Assembly (NCBI RefSeq): GCF_016125575.1
Contig: NZ_WGLM01000002.1
Coordinates: 248,001-312,000, forward strand
Length of the DNA stretch: 64,000 nucleotides
DNA from: Limimaricola sp.
Lineage (GTDB): Bacteria > Pseudomonadota > Alphaproteobacteria > Rhodobacterales > Rhodobacteraceae
Direction of reading: 5' to 3'
Within the stretch, counting starts at the first letter, position 1. Each line of letters opens with the position of its first letter. This document shows, one piece after another, positions 10,127 to 18,981 of this stretch. Under the pieces are notes generated by a model. The model worked only from the letters and a program-made list of their open reading frames with translations, ran no database searches and had not been told where the DNA came from. The position numbers were made by a program, and so were the translations under genes.

Positions 10127-11698
10127 TCAAAACCCGTCGGGATAGAACCCCTTGAGCTCTTCCTTCAACGGGTCCAGCGCCGCCTCGTAGCGTTTCCATC
10201 GCTTGACCGAGGTCGTGTAGACCGGCTGGCGCACCTGCGCGACAGACAGCGTCTTGACCCGCTTTTCGTTCTTCTGGAAGTCGAGGCAGGCATCGTCCCA
10301 GGGCAGGCCAAGGAAATCGATCACCTTGCGCGCCATGCCTTCGGTATCGGCCACCACCTGCTCGTATGGCACTTCCATGATCGGGATGGGCAACACCTTT
10401 GACCAATGCTCCATCAGGCGGCGATACTGGATGAAGTAGCGCCCGAGGCTGGTGAAATCCTGGGTGTAGCTGTGCCAGTCGTTCAGCGGCTGCATGTACA
10501 TCGAGACACAATGATCCATCGGATCGCGCGTGGCGTGCAACACCCGCACACCGGGCAGGATCCGCGCGGCCAGCCCCAGAAGTTCGAAGTTGTGCAGGTT
10601 CTTGTCGACGATACGCAGCGCGCCATTGGCCGCTTCGTTCGATTTCTGCAGATAGTGCCCCCCGGCCTCCTGCGCCTTGGCAGGGGTCAGGCCGCGAATG
10701 GCCTCGACCAGTTTTGCCCCTTCATTGTCGCCAACACGGAGATGGTCCCGGATGCCGCGCATCAGCCCGCTTTCACCGATACCGTCAATCCGCGGATGGC
10801 TGGACAGGATCTGTTCCAACAGCGTGCTGCCACAGCGCGGCAGGCCCACGATGAACACCGGCGTCTCGCCCTCGGCCCCGATGCGGCCAAAGAAATCGGC
10901 CCGCGTCATCCCCGTCATGTCGTTGACGAAGCGCAAGTAGGCCGGGCCCTCATGCTTTTTCCCGTCCGCCTCCTTGGCCTCGGCGAATAGCTGGATGGCC
11001 AGATCATAGTGACCCAGATCGTCCTCGGCCTTTGCGAGGAATTTCAGAAGCGGGCCGTGATACTGCCCGCCAGCCTTGCGCACGGCCGGCACCATGACAT
11101 CGCGCAAGTACAGGAAGATCGGGTCGTCTTCGGTGAATTTGACCGCCCTGTTATAGATGTTCTGGACGAAGAAGTTGTCTGGATCCTCGGCGAAAATCTC
11201 CCGGCAGAGCGTCGCACATTCCTCCAGTTTTCCTGCCGAGCGCAGGTTGGAGGCCAGCAGCAATCGCGACTGCATGTGTCGGGGCCGGATCTTCAGCGCG
11301 GTCTTGATGCATGCGATGGCATCTTCGTAGCGTTCCAGCCGCTCGTAGACGGTCGCAGCAACATAAAGCATGTCTGGATTGCGCGGCGCGATCGCCATGC
11401 CGCGTTTGGCATGCTTCAATGCCTCGTCGAACTGGCGCAGGCGGCAATGGCTTTCGGCGAGTTCCTGGTGGGTATCGGCGAGTTGCGGGGCAAGCTTCAA
11501 CAGCTTCTCGCCATAGGTCAGCGCCTGGGCCGGGCGCCCCACGCGGTTAAGCACCCGCGCCATGCCCATCAGCCCAAGGATATCCTTCGGCCGGTCCATG
11601 AGCAGCCGGTTCAGCCGCGCCATCGCTTCGTCCGAGCGTCCGGCATCATGCAGCGCCAGCGATTGCTGGACGAAGGCCAGGGTTGAGGGTTTCGCCAT
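10127..11698 (-). CDS. Tetratricopeptide-repeat sulfotransferase
   Basis: 523 aa. The first 260 residues are TPR helices (for example LGLMGMARVLNRVGRPAQAL and ALKHAKRGMAIAPRNPDML). From about residue 280 there is a sulfotransferase domain: the PAPS 5'-phosphosulfate loop FIVGLPRCGSTLLEQIL is clear, and the 3'-phosphate region follows (HATRDPMDHCVSMYMQPL). The family transfers sulfate from PAPS to carbohydrate, peptide or small-molecule acceptors; the acceptor cannot be read from sequence. It has no operon partner. No signal peptide is seen, so it is probably cytoplasmic. Confidence 0.9.
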   Translation of the reverse strand: MAKPSTLAFVQQSLALHDAGRSDEAMARLNRLLMDRPKDILGLMGMARVLNRVGRPAQALTYGEKLLKLAPQLADTHQELAESHCRLRQFDEALKHAKRGMAIAPRNPDMLYVAATVYERLERYEDAIACIKTALKIRPRHMQSRLLLASNLRSAGKLEECATLCREIFAEDPDNFFVQNIYNRAVKFTEDDPIFLYLRDVMVPAVRKAGGQYHGPLLKFLAKAEDDLGHYDLAIQLFAEAKEADGKKHEGPAYLRFVNDMTGMTRADFFGRIGAEGETPVFIVGLPRCGSTLLEQILSSHPRIDGIGESGLMRGIRDHLRVGDNEGAKLVEAIRGLTPAKAQEAGGHYLQKSNEAANGALRIVDKNLHNFELLGLAARILPGVRVLHATRDPMDHCVSMYMQPLNDWHSYTQDFTSLGRYFIQYRRLMEHWSKVLPIPIMEVPYEQVVADTEGMARKVIDFLGLPWDDACLDFQKNEKRVKTLSVAQVRQPVYTTSVKRWKRYEAALDPLKEELKGFYPDGF

Positions 11699-11843
11699 CC
11701 GATGCTCCCGTGCTTGCTCGCAGATGGTCCATCATGCGTCGCGCGTCAAGACAAGGGGCGTGATCCAGCGGCAGGGGTGCTCCCCCGCATTTTGGGGTGG
11801 AAATTGCCCCCTACCCAACTTCTGGCAAGGTGCCTATAGTACC

Positions 11844-11852
11844 TGTGGAAAA
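11844..11852 (-). promoter_or_regulatory. DnaA-box-like site upstream of nrdR
   Basis: TTTTCCACA on the minus strand (TGTGGAAAA on plus) fits the DnaA box TTWTNCACA. It is 39 bp before nrdR, in a 193-bp gap otherwise without recognised features. A single 9-mer match can arise by chance, so the call is weak. Confidence 0.3.
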
Positions 11853-11891
11853 CTGGGGAAGAACACCCAAAGGCAGAGTTGAGGGATAGAC

Positions 11892-12359
11892 ATGCGTTGC
11901 CCGTTTTGCGGAAACGTCGATACCCAGGTCAAGGATTCGCGCCCGGCCGAAGACCATGTGGCGATCCGCCGGCGGCGCTTCTGCCCGGCCTGCGGCGGGC
12001 GGTTTACCACCTACGAGCGGGTGCAGCTGCGCGACCTCGTAGTGATCAAGACCTCGGGCCGCCGCGAAGAGTTTGACCGCGACAAGCTGGAACGCTCGGT
12101 CCGCATCTCGTTGCAGAAACGCCCGGTCGACCCCGAGCGGATCGACCAGATGGTCTCGGGCATCGTGCGCCGGCTGGAATCCCTGGGCGAAACCGATATC
12201 CCCTCCAAGGTGATCGGCGAGATCGTGATGGAAAGCCTCGCGCGGATCGATACCGTCGCCTATGTGCGTTTCGCCAGCGTCTACAAGAACTTCCAGGCGG
12301 CCGACGACTTCGACAAGTTCGTCAACGAACTGCGGCCGACCGGCAAATCCGACACGTGA
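11892..12359 (+). CDS. nrdR: Transcriptional repressor NrdR
   Basis: 155-aa repressor of ribonucleotide reductase genes. The zinc ribbon uses C3, C6, C31 and C34 (CPFC and CPAC). An ATP-cone domain occupies about residues 49-139, through which dATP/ATP binding controls DNA binding to NrdR boxes. Length and both domains are standard. It overlaps ribD by 4 bp (GTGA), the usual nrdR-ribD arrangement in alphaproteobacteria. I see no NrdR box pair upstream. Confidence 0.97.
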   Translation: MRCPFCGNVDTQVKDSRPAEDHVAIRRRRFCPACGGRFTTYERVQLRDLVVIKTSGRREEFDRDKLERSVRISLQKRPVDPERIDQMVSGIVRRLESLGETDIPSKVIGEIVMESLARIDTVAYVRFASVYKNFQAADDFDKFVNELRPTGKSDT

Positions 12360-13450
12360 GCGCCGCGCAAGACGCCCGCTTCATGGCGCTGGCGCTGGCC
12401 CTTGGCCGGCGTGGCATGGGCCGGGTCTGGCCCAATCCGGCGGTGGGCTGCGTCATCGTGCGGGACGGGCGCATCATCGGCCGTGGCTGGACAGCCGATG
12501 GCGGCCGCCCCCATGCCGAGGTGCGCGCGTTGGAACAGGCAGGCGCGGCAGCGCGGGGCGCCACCGCCTATGTCACGCTCGAACCCTGTTCGCATCACGG
12601 CCAGACGCCGCCCTGCGCAGAGGCGTTGGTCGCGGCAGGCGTGGCGCGGGTCGTGGTGGCCACGGGCGATCCCGATCCGCGGGTGGCCGGCCGGGGCATG
12701 GCCATCCTGCGCGCGGCGGGCATCGCGGTGGAAACCGGCGTGATGGAGGCGCAGGCGCGCGCCGATCAGGCCGGGTTTCTCGCCCGCGTCACCGCCGGGC
12801 GGCCCTTCGTGACGCTGAAGCTGGCCGCCACCCTCGACGGCCGCATCGCCACAGCGACTGGCGAAAGCCGCTGGATCACCGGGCCCGCCGCCCGCCGCGC
12901 GGTCCACGCGATGCGCGCGCGCCATGACGCGGTGCTGGTGGGCGGCGGCACGGCGCGGGCCGATGACCCGATGCTCACCGTGCGCGATCTCGGCATCGAG
13001 CGCCAGCCGGTCCGCGTGGTGATCTCGCGCCGGCTCGACCTGCCCGAGGCGGGCCAGCTTGCCGTCTCGGCGCACGACGTGCCGCTCTGGCTCTGTCACG
13101 GCCCCGAGGCGGCGTCGCGGGTGCCTGCATGGCAGGCGCGCGGCGCCCGCTGCCTCGAAGTGCCGGCCGAGGGGCGGCAGCTCTCGCTCGCCGCGGTGCT
13201 GGCCGCGCTGGCGGGGCAGGGCCTGACGCGCGTCTTCTGCGAGGGGGGCGGCGGCATCGCCGCTTCGCTTCTGGCAGGCGATCTCGTCGACGAGATCGCG
13301 CTTTTCACCGCGGGCCTCGCCATCGGGGCCGAGGGTACGCCCGCGCTTGCCGCGATGGGCCTCGACCGTCTGGCGGATGCGCCATGCTTCCAGCTGGCCG
13401 AGGCGCGCGCCCTCGGTCCCGACGCGCTGACCCTCTGGCGCCGCGGCTAA
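12356..13450 (+). CDS. ribD: Riboflavin biosynthesis deaminase/reductase RibD
   Basis: Bifunctional enzyme (364 aa) for two steps of riboflavin synthesis: deamination of diaminohydroxyphosphoribosylaminopyrimidine, then NADPH reduction of the ribosyl chain. The N-terminal cytidine-deaminase-like zinc site is H53-A-E55 with PC78 and C87 ([11 protein letters not shown]). The C-terminal RibD_C reductase domain starts near residue 145 ([15 protein letters not shown]). Starts with GTG overlapping the nrdR stop. The other riboflavin genes are 5-8 kb away at 18385-21733, separated by capsule genes. Confidence 0.96.
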   Translation: MSAAQDARFMALALALGRRGMGRVWPNPAVGCVIVRDGRIIGRGWTADGGRPHAEVRALEQAGAAARGATAYVTLEPCSHHGQTPPCAEALVAAGVARVVVATGDPDPRVAGRGMAILRAAGIAVETGVMEAQARADQAGFLARVTAGRPFVTLKLAATLDGRIATATGESRWITGPAARRAVHAMRARHDAVLVGGGTARADDPMLTVRDLGIERQPVRVVISRRLDLPEAGQLAVSAHDVPLWLCHGPEAASRVPAWQARGARCLEVPAEGRQLSLAAVLAALAGQGLTRVFCEGGGGIAASLLAGDLVDEIALFTAGLAIGAEGTPALAAMGLDRLADAPCFQLAEARALGPDALTLWRRG

Positions 13451-13532
13451 CCCCTTCTTCTGGCCCCAAATACTCTCGGGGGGAGGCCGCCCGGCACGGG
13501 AGGCCCGGGGGGCAGACAGCCCCCCGCCACCG
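13451..13532 (-). repeat. Intergenic GGGAGTATTT repeat, copy B, with extended hairpin
   Basis: On the minus strand it reads GGGGGGCTGTCTGCCCCCC (hairpin at 13507-13525), then a CCTCCCCCCGAGAGTATTT block and GGGGCCAGAAGAAGGGG. It lies between the convergent ribD and kpsC-like genes. The extended part is shared with copy E at 59344-59424. Confidence 0.7.
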
Positions 13533-13551
13533 CCGCCGGCAAGCCTCCGAC

Positions 13552-15594
13552 CTAACGCCAGAGCCAGGGCATCGAGGCGAAGGCGCCCTGCAGCTTGGCA
13601 AGCGCGCGATTGAACCGGCCCGGCGCGGGAATGTCGCCCATGGCCAGCCGGTCCAGTACGACCTCTGGCGGGCAGGCGCGACCAGTGACCGGGTCGTGAT
13701 AGCGCGGATAGGCAATCAGCACGGCATGGGCCAGCGCCACGATGTCGGGCCGGGCGACGCGCCGGGGCAGGGGCGCGGCGCGGTCCTCGGCCAGGCCCCA
13801 GCCCGCATAGAACGGCGTGCCGAGGCAAACCACCCGCTTGCCGCGCAAAAGCGCTTCGAAGCCCAGCGTCGAGGTGATCGTCCAGACCTCGCTGACGGCC
13901 TCCAGCGCCGCGACCGGGTCGGTGCGTTCCAGCACCGCGTCGGCAAAGGCGGCGGCATCAGGCACCGCGCCGGGGCGCAGCCCGGCTTCGACATCGGGGT
14001 GGGGCTTGTAAAGGATCACCGCCGCGGGGTTGGCCTTGCGGGTTGCCTCCAGCAGCGCGCGGTTGGTCCGCACTTCGTCCGCGCCAAGGCGGATCGAGGC
14101 GTCGTCCTCTACCTGACCAGGCACGAGGATGCGCCGCCCGGCGGGCAGGCCCTGCGGTAGGGCTGCGCCGCCAAGATTGTACTTGGTCAGGTGGTCGCGC
14201 AGGATGCGCCGCACCAGCGCCTCGGCCCGCGCACGCGCGTCCTGCGGCAGGGCCTCGGCGGCGGCGATCAGACGCTCCAGCCGGCTTTCGCGGGTCGGGT
14301 CGTAGTAGATGCCGAGGTCGTCCAGCACCAGCGACAGCGGGGCGATCAGATCGGCCCCCAGCCCGCGCGAGCGGATCAGTCCATCCTCGACATGCACCGC
14401 GCCCGCGGCGTCAAGTGCCTTCGTGGTCTTGCCCGCCCAGACCATCAGGCGCCGCCCGGTCGCGCCCGCACGCGCCACTGGCGCGCGATCATCGAAAATC
14501 ACGCGTTGGGCTTGTCCGAAGACGCGCTGCAACGGCGCGCGTTTCCACAGCCGCATCCCTGTCGCGACCCAGCCCGCCCGGTCCTCGCGCCAGGCGCGGG
14601 TTTCGGCCTCGAACTGGGTCAGCGCCTCTTCGAAGCTGCACAGCCTGTCCCGGAAGACATCGTACCATGTCGGGTAAAGGATCATCGCCGCGGCGAAAAG
14701 CTGGGGCCGGGTCAGCCGCCGTTGCCGGCGGTCCAGAGGTGTGCGGTCGTCCGACAGACCCCAGCCGATGTAGAAGGGCTGGCCCAGCACCACCGGGCGA
14801 TGGCCCGACAGGATGGCCTCGAACCCCATCTGGGACGACACGGTATAGACGGCCACCGCCCCCTCCAGCAGCGCCCAGGGCGAGACTGGCGCGTCGATCA
14901 GGGTGATGCGGTCGGTCGCGTCGGCAGGGCCGAAGTAGCCGGGGCGGTGGCCGGCTGCGGTTTCCGGGTGCGACTTGATGAGGATCCGCGCGCCGGGGTT
15001 TTCCTCCTGCGCGAGGAACAGCATCTCGCGGAAGGTGTCGGGGGTGGCCCTGCTGGCCCTGACCGAGGCATCGCCGCGGGTCTGGTCGATCAGCAGGACA
15101 TAGCCAGGCTCCGGCACCGGCAGGGCGGGTTCGCAGCCGGAATACTTGCTGAGATGTCCGGCCTTCATTCGGGCGATGCCCGCGCGCGCCCGGTCAAGCA
15201 GCGCGGTATCGTCCAGCGGTTCCTCGGACAACAGGGTTTCAAGATCGCTGACCGTGGCGGGGTCGAAATGCACGCCGCGCCGGTCCAGCGTCAGGCCCAG
15301 CGGCGGCGCGCCCTCGCGTCCCGGCAGGACCGAGCGCAGGAACGCATCCTCGACCCGCAGAAGCGGGCTGTCGGTCCACTCCGCCACGGCCTCGCCCCGC
15401 GGGCTGGTCGGGCTTTGGCCCCAGACGCCGACAAGGTCGCCCGCGCCGGGCTTGCCTAGCCGGATGTCATAGCCTGCCAGTTCGAGGATGCGGCGCACCC
15501 GTCCCTGCGTCAGGAACCCGCCGTTATAGACATATAGCCGTTGCGAACCGGGGCCGGTCGCAGCCTTTGCCCCCTCCGGTCCCGGAGGGCCCAC
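13552..15594 (-). CDS. Capsular polysaccharide biosynthesis protein, KpsC-like (two Capsule_synth domains)
   Basis: 680 aa made of two related halves. Each half begins with a glycosyltransferase-type strand (LYVYNGGFLTQGR near 20; LMVWAGKTTKAL near 365), contains a VEDAFLRS / VEDGLIRSRGLG motif, and ends with a GFEAILSGHRPVVLGQPFY / GFEALLRGKRVVCLGTPFY motif. This is the architecture of KpsC, a beta-Kdo transferase that builds the lipid-linked Kdo primer of group 2 capsules. It starts with GTG at 15594, directly after the TAG of the export lipoprotein gene, so the two are coupled. Acts at the cytoplasmic side of the inner membrane. Confidence 0.88.
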   Translation of the reverse strand: MGPPGPEGAKAATGPGSQRLYVYNGGFLTQGRVRRILELAGYDIRLGKPGAGDLVGVWGQSPTSPRGEAVAEWTDSPLLRVEDAFLRSVLPGREGAPPLGLTLDRRGVHFDPATVSDLETLLSEEPLDDTALLDRARAGIARMKAGHLSKYSGCEPALPVPEPGYVLLIDQTRGDASVRASRATPDTFREMLFLAQEENPGARILIKSHPETAAGHRPGYFGPADATDRITLIDAPVSPWALLEGAVAVYTVSSQMGFEAILSGHRPVVLGQPFYIGWGLSDDRTPLDRRQRRLTRPQLFAAAMILYPTWYDVFRDRLCSFEEALTQFEAETRAWREDRAGWVATGMRLWKRAPLQRVFGQAQRVIFDDRAPVARAGATGRRLMVWAGKTTKALDAAGAVHVEDGLIRSRGLGADLIAPLSLVLDDLGIYYDPTRESRLERLIAAAEALPQDARARAEALVRRILRDHLTKYNLGGAALPQGLPAGRRILVPGQVEDDASIRLGADEVRTNRALLEATRKANPAAVILYKPHPDVEAGLRPGAVPDAAAFADAVLERTDPVAALEAVSEVWTITSTLGFEALLRGKRVVCLGTPFYAGWGLAEDRAAPLPRRVARPDIVALAHAVLIAYPRYHDPVTGRACPPEVVLDRLAMGDIPAPGRFNRALAKLQGAFASMPWLWR

Positions 15595-16737
15595 CTAGAG
15601 GCCGGCGGCGGTCGCCGCATTGGCCACGACACGGCCGCTGTTGAGCGTGCCGGTAATTGCCGCGATGGTCTTGTTGAACTGGGTGAAGGGCGCCTCGGTG
15701 ACATAGACGGTGTCCTTGTCGCGAATAGAGAAGTCGCGCGCCATGAACATGCCATTGGGTTTCGTCAGGTCGAGGACGTAGATCACCCTTTGCGCACCTT
15801 GCAGGCTGTTATCGCCCACCAGCTGCCGGGCGATCTCTTCGGGTTCGTTGCGGAACACGAAGACGCCCGTCGGGTCGGCGGAATTGGCCGTCAATCCACC
15901 AACCTGCGCGATCGCTTCGATCGCCGAGATCGTCTGGCTTTGGAAACTGACGCGGCTCTGGCTGCCGGTCGCGCCAAGCGCGGTAAAGCTGCGGGTATCC
16001 TGCTGCACGACGATGCGGTCGCCGTTTCTCAGCGCGATATCGTTGCCGGGATGATTGTAAAGATCCTCGAACCAGATCGAGCCCGATTTGTTGCCGCGGA
16101 TCAGGGTGATCTGGGCGATCTCGGGCTTGACGGTCACGCCGCCTGCCTTGGCGATCATCGCCGAGAGGGTGCGGGTCGGCCGCTCGATCGGGTAGACCCC
16201 CTGTCCACCCACCGCGCCGACGATCGACACGGTCGAGCCGTCGCCGGGTACCCGACGCACCATGACTTGAGGTGAGGGTGTCTGATCCTGCAGTTTCTCG
16301 GTGATCAGGCGCTGCACTGTGGTGGGCGAATTGCCTGCCGCATGGATCGTGCCGGCATAGGGCACGAAGATGTTGCCGTTGCCGTCGACCTCGATATCGG
16401 TCAATTGCGAGGCCTTGGCGCCGGTCGGGGCCAGCAGGCCGGTATCGACATTCTCGAAGATCGTCAGCCCCAGCTTGTCACCGGGCGAGATCGTGTCTGA
16501 TCCCAGAACGCCCGCATTTTCGAAGCTGGCCGAAAACCCCAGCGCCGGTGTCAGCGAGGCGATGCGGTTGACCCTGTCATCGACGGTCAGGACATAGGCG
16601 TCGCCTTCTCGCAGGACTGAACCCGAGAAGATCTCGCGCTTGTTGGGGCCCGAACGCGGCAGGCCGCAAGATGCCAGCAGCGAGGCGCTGCCCAAAAGGA
16701 AGATGCGCCGCGACGGACGCCCGGTGATGGAGTTCAC
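15595..16737 (-). CDS. Polysaccharide export lipoprotein (Wza/KpsD-like)
   Basis: 380 aa outer-membrane polysaccharide exporter. It has a lipoprotein signal with lipobox LLASC (C24). The Poly_export domain covers about residues 85-165 (GDKLGLTIFENVDTG, NIFVPYAGTIHAAG) and SLBB-type domains follow (VSIVGAVGGQGVYPIERP; FTALGATGSQSRV). Starts with GTG at 16737 behind a GAGGAG site. It is followed without a gap by the KpsC-like gene and preceded by a 179-bp gap from the KpsS-like gene on the same strand, so it may have its own promoter. Confidence 0.9.
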   Translation of the reverse strand: MNSITGRPSRRIFLLGSASLLASCGLPRSGPNKREIFSGSVLREGDAYVLTVDDRVNRIASLTPALGFSASFENAGVLGSDTISPGDKLGLTIFENVDTGLLAPTGAKASQLTDIEVDGNGNIFVPYAGTIHAAGNSPTTVQRLITEKLQDQTPSPQVMVRRVPGDGSTVSIVGAVGGQGVYPIERPTRTLSAMIAKAGGVTVKPEIAQITLIRGNKSGSIWFEDLYNHPGNDIALRNGDRIVVQQDTRSFTALGATGSQSRVSFQSQTISAIEAIAQVGGLTANSADPTGVFVFRNEPEEIARQLVGDNSLQGAQRVIYVLDLTKPNGMFMARDFSIRDKDTVYVTEAPFTQFNKTIAAITGTLNSGRVVANAATAAGL

Positions 16738-16916
16738 TGCTCGGTCTCCTCGACCTGTTTTGTTCTGCCTCGGTATTCTTCTTGGTATTTTTTCAGGTAA
16801 ACTATCGGAATCCGTGATGAAAAGCTAGATCTTATGCGCAACCTTCCGGGCCGGGCGGCGGCCAGTGTTGCCGCTGGGCCGCGTCAGCCAAGAGTGCGCC
16901 CTAGGTTTTGTGGCTG

Positions 16917-18215
16917 TCACTTGACGATGCGCAAGGGCTGCCTTGGCGGGGCGTGACCCGCAATCAGTGCGGCATAAGGGTCTTCCTCGGCCAGCATCAT
17001 GTCGACGACCTGTCGCAGCAATTGCCGCCGCCCGCGGGCCGAATAGTAGCCGCCGGGCACCTGGCTGGTTTCCAGAAGAAAGCGGCGGAAGTCGCGATAG
17101 GCGCGACTGTCGGGGCGCATCGGCTGGGCGAAGAAGTCTGCAAGCGGTTGATCCGAAACGAATTCCGGCTTGGCATAAACGGCCTCGCCGAAAACTTTCA
17201 GCGGCAAGGCGCGCCACAGCGCCTGTTGCCCGGCGGTGGAATTGACGGTGACGGCGGTGCGCGCGTGGTCCATCAGCCGGGCCAACTTGCCGCCGCGGAC
17301 ATAGTGCATCCGCCCTTCCACTCCGTGCCGGCGTGCGATGGTGTCGATCACCTGCGCTGTTGGCGTGCGGCCGTTTTCCAGCGGATGCGCCTTGAAGACA
17401 AGGTGGTGGTGCCCCGGTGCGCCCTCGGCAAAACCGGCAATCACAACCTCGAGAAAATCGGCCATCGTCGCAAATGGCGAATGGGCAAGGAAATTGCTGT
17501 CATGTTCAAGCTGCAGCAGCACCAGATGATATGGAAAGCCGCCATACTTGATCCGCGCGTTGGCGATCATCCGGTCCATCGCGATGAACGGCATCAGCAG
17601 CAGGCGCCGGGTGTAAAGCAGGGTTTCGGTCGTCAGCGGCAGGTCGCGGTGCGGGCGGAAGGCGCGGTAATCGCGATTCCGGAACAGCACGAACCAGTGA
17701 TAAAGCGCGCCGTAAAAGACGTGGTGGCGCATGTCGCCCCAATGCGCGGGGGGTTCGGGCACCTCCAGATCGGACCGGGCCAGCGCCTTGCGCATGTCGG
17801 CGACGCTGAGGCGCATCAGCCGCGAATGCCCGTTGGACCCGTCGCGCTCGTAACTGACCCAATAGGGCCGCATATAGCCCTCTTCGAAGACGTGTACGCG
17901 CACTCCTTGGGCCTTGGCCCGGGCGACAGCCTGCGCATGGATCGGGCGCACATCGCCATAAAGCACAAGGTCGGTGATGCCGTGCTGATCGATCAGTCCG
18001 GCGCAGGCATCGGGCCAGTCCTCTGGCGTGCCGCGGTAGGGGATGTAGCCCTCGCCGCCGAACCAGAACGCGCGGTCGCCAGCATTGAAGCCCACGCGCC
18101 AGACCGCGCAATCGGCGCGGCGCAGCATCTTGGCCAGTTGCGCGAAGAACGGCCCGTGCGGCCCCTGAAGAAACAGGAAGCGGCGCTGGTCGGGTCTGGG
18201 CGCAGGTGTCGTCAC
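16917..18215 (-). CDS. Capsular polysaccharide biosynthesis protein, KpsS-like
   Basis: 432 aa, single Capsule_synth domain protein like KpsS/LipA. Characteristic stretches are FLFLQGPHGPFFAQLAKML at the N-terminus, YGDVRPIH and VFEEGYMRPYWVSYE near residue 130, and KAHPLENGRTP near residue 310. KpsS adds the first Kdo to phosphatidylglycerol before KpsC extends it. It is the first gene of the capsule cluster and is divergent from ribE. No KpsM/KpsT ABC transporter or polymerase gene is found in the window. Confidence 0.88.
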   Translation of the reverse strand: MTTPAPRPDQRRFLFLQGPHGPFFAQLAKMLRRADCAVWRVGFNAGDRAFWFGGEGYIPYRGTPEDWPDACAGLIDQHGITDLVLYGDVRPIHAQAVARAKAQGVRVHVFEEGYMRPYWVSYERDGSNGHSRLMRLSVADMRKALARSDLEVPEPPAHWGDMRHHVFYGALYHWFVLFRNRDYRAFRPHRDLPLTTETLLYTRRLLLMPFIAMDRMIANARIKYGGFPYHLVLLQLEHDSNFLAHSPFATMADFLEVVIAGFAEGAPGHHHLVFKAHPLENGRTPTAQVIDTIARRHGVEGRMHYVRGGKLARLMDHARTAVTVNSTAGQQALWRALPLKVFGEAVYAKPEFVSDQPLADFFAQPMRPDSRAYRDFRRFLLETSQVPGGYYSARGRRQLLRQVVDMMLAEEDPYAALIAGHAPPRQPLRIVK

Positions 18216-18278
18216 GTCTGGAGCGGTCCTGATTTTGGCGTCGGGCGATCATGCCCTGTCGGTTCGACGAAATTAAGG

Positions 18279-18356
18279 CATGACGTGACGTTGGCTGCCA
18301 GCCGCCGTCATGACCGGCGACCGCTTGTTTGACCTGCGCCAAGCGGTTACGTCATG
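18279..18356. promoter_or_regulatory. CATGACG/CGTCATG repeats between capsule and riboflavin genes
   Basis: The heptamer occurs as CATGACG at 18279-18285 and as CGTCATG at 18306-18312 and 18350-18356, all inside the 169-bp divergent gap between the kpsS-like gene and ribE. The first two form an inverted repeat. Possible regulator binding sites; the regulator is unknown. No FMN riboswitch is present here. Confidence 0.3.
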
Positions 18357-18384
18357 TGGCGAGACAACAAGGGGGCTGCGGGCC

Positions 18385-18981
18385 ATGTTCACCGGCATCA
18401 TCACCGACATTGGCGAGATCCTCGAACTTGAGCAGAAGGGCGACCTGCGGGCGCGGATCGGCACCGCCTATGACGTAGGCGGTATCGACATCGGCGCCTC
18501 GATCGCCTGCGACGGGGTCTGCCTGACGGTGATTGCACTGGGCAAAAGCCCGCGCGCGTGGTTCGACGTCGAGATCTCGGCCGAAACGGTCAGCAAGACC
18601 AACCTTGGCGAATGGAACCCGGGCCGGCACGTGAACCTAGAACGGGCGCTGAAGGTGGGCGACGAATTGGGCGGTCACATCGTGTCGGGCCATGTCGACG
18701 GTGTTGCCGCGGTCGTGTCGGTCAAGGCAGAGGGCGACAGCACGCGGGTGCGGTTCCGCGCGCCGCAGCGGCTGGCACGGTTCATCGCGCCCAAAGGGTC
18801 GGTCGCGCTTAATGGCACCTCGCTGACCGTGAACGAGGTGGATGACTGCGAGTTTGGCATCAACTTCATCCCCCATACCAAGACCCACACCACATGGGGC
18901 CGCGTCGCGGAGGGCGATTTCGTCAACCTCGAGGTCGACACGATGGCCCGTTACGTGGCCCGGCTGCGGGAATGGGATTAA
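18385..18981 (+). CDS. ribE: Riboflavin synthase alpha subunit
   Basis: 198 aa enzyme that dismutates two molecules of 6,7-dimethyl-8-ribityllumazine into riboflavin and the pyrimidinedione. Starts with the signature MFTGIITDIG and contains two tandem lumazine-binding domains of about 95 residues (second one starts near GGHIVSGHVDG). The ATG at 18385 is preceded by GGGGGCTGCGG. It overlaps the next small gene by 10 bp. Length is standard. Confidence 0.97.
   Translation: MFTGIITDIGEILELEQKGDLRARIGTAYDVGGIDIGASIACDGVCLTVIALGKSPRAWFDVEISAETVSKTNLGEWNPGRHVNLERALKVGDELGGHIVSGHVDGVAAVVSVKAEGDSTRVRFRAPQRLARFIAPKGSVALNGTSLTVNEVDDCEFGINFIPHTKTHTTWGRVAEGDFVNLEVDTMARYVARLREWD

Noticed and set aside
11699-11891. 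NrdR boxes for autoregulation
   Set aside because: No pair of sequences close to the NrdR consensus was found upstream of nrdR.
12281-13828. 515-codon minus-strand frame across nrdR, ribD and the repeat B
   Set aside because: It crosses two confident genes and a repeat and has no domain; a shadow of high GC.
16738-16916. Small gene or terminator between the capsule genes
   Set aside because: No open frame with a ribosome site and no hairpin with a T tract; only a probable promoter for the export lipoprotein gene can be assumed.
18216-18384. FMN riboswitch upstream of ribE
   Set aside because: None of the conserved RFN-element segments are present here or before ribBX (19943-20069).
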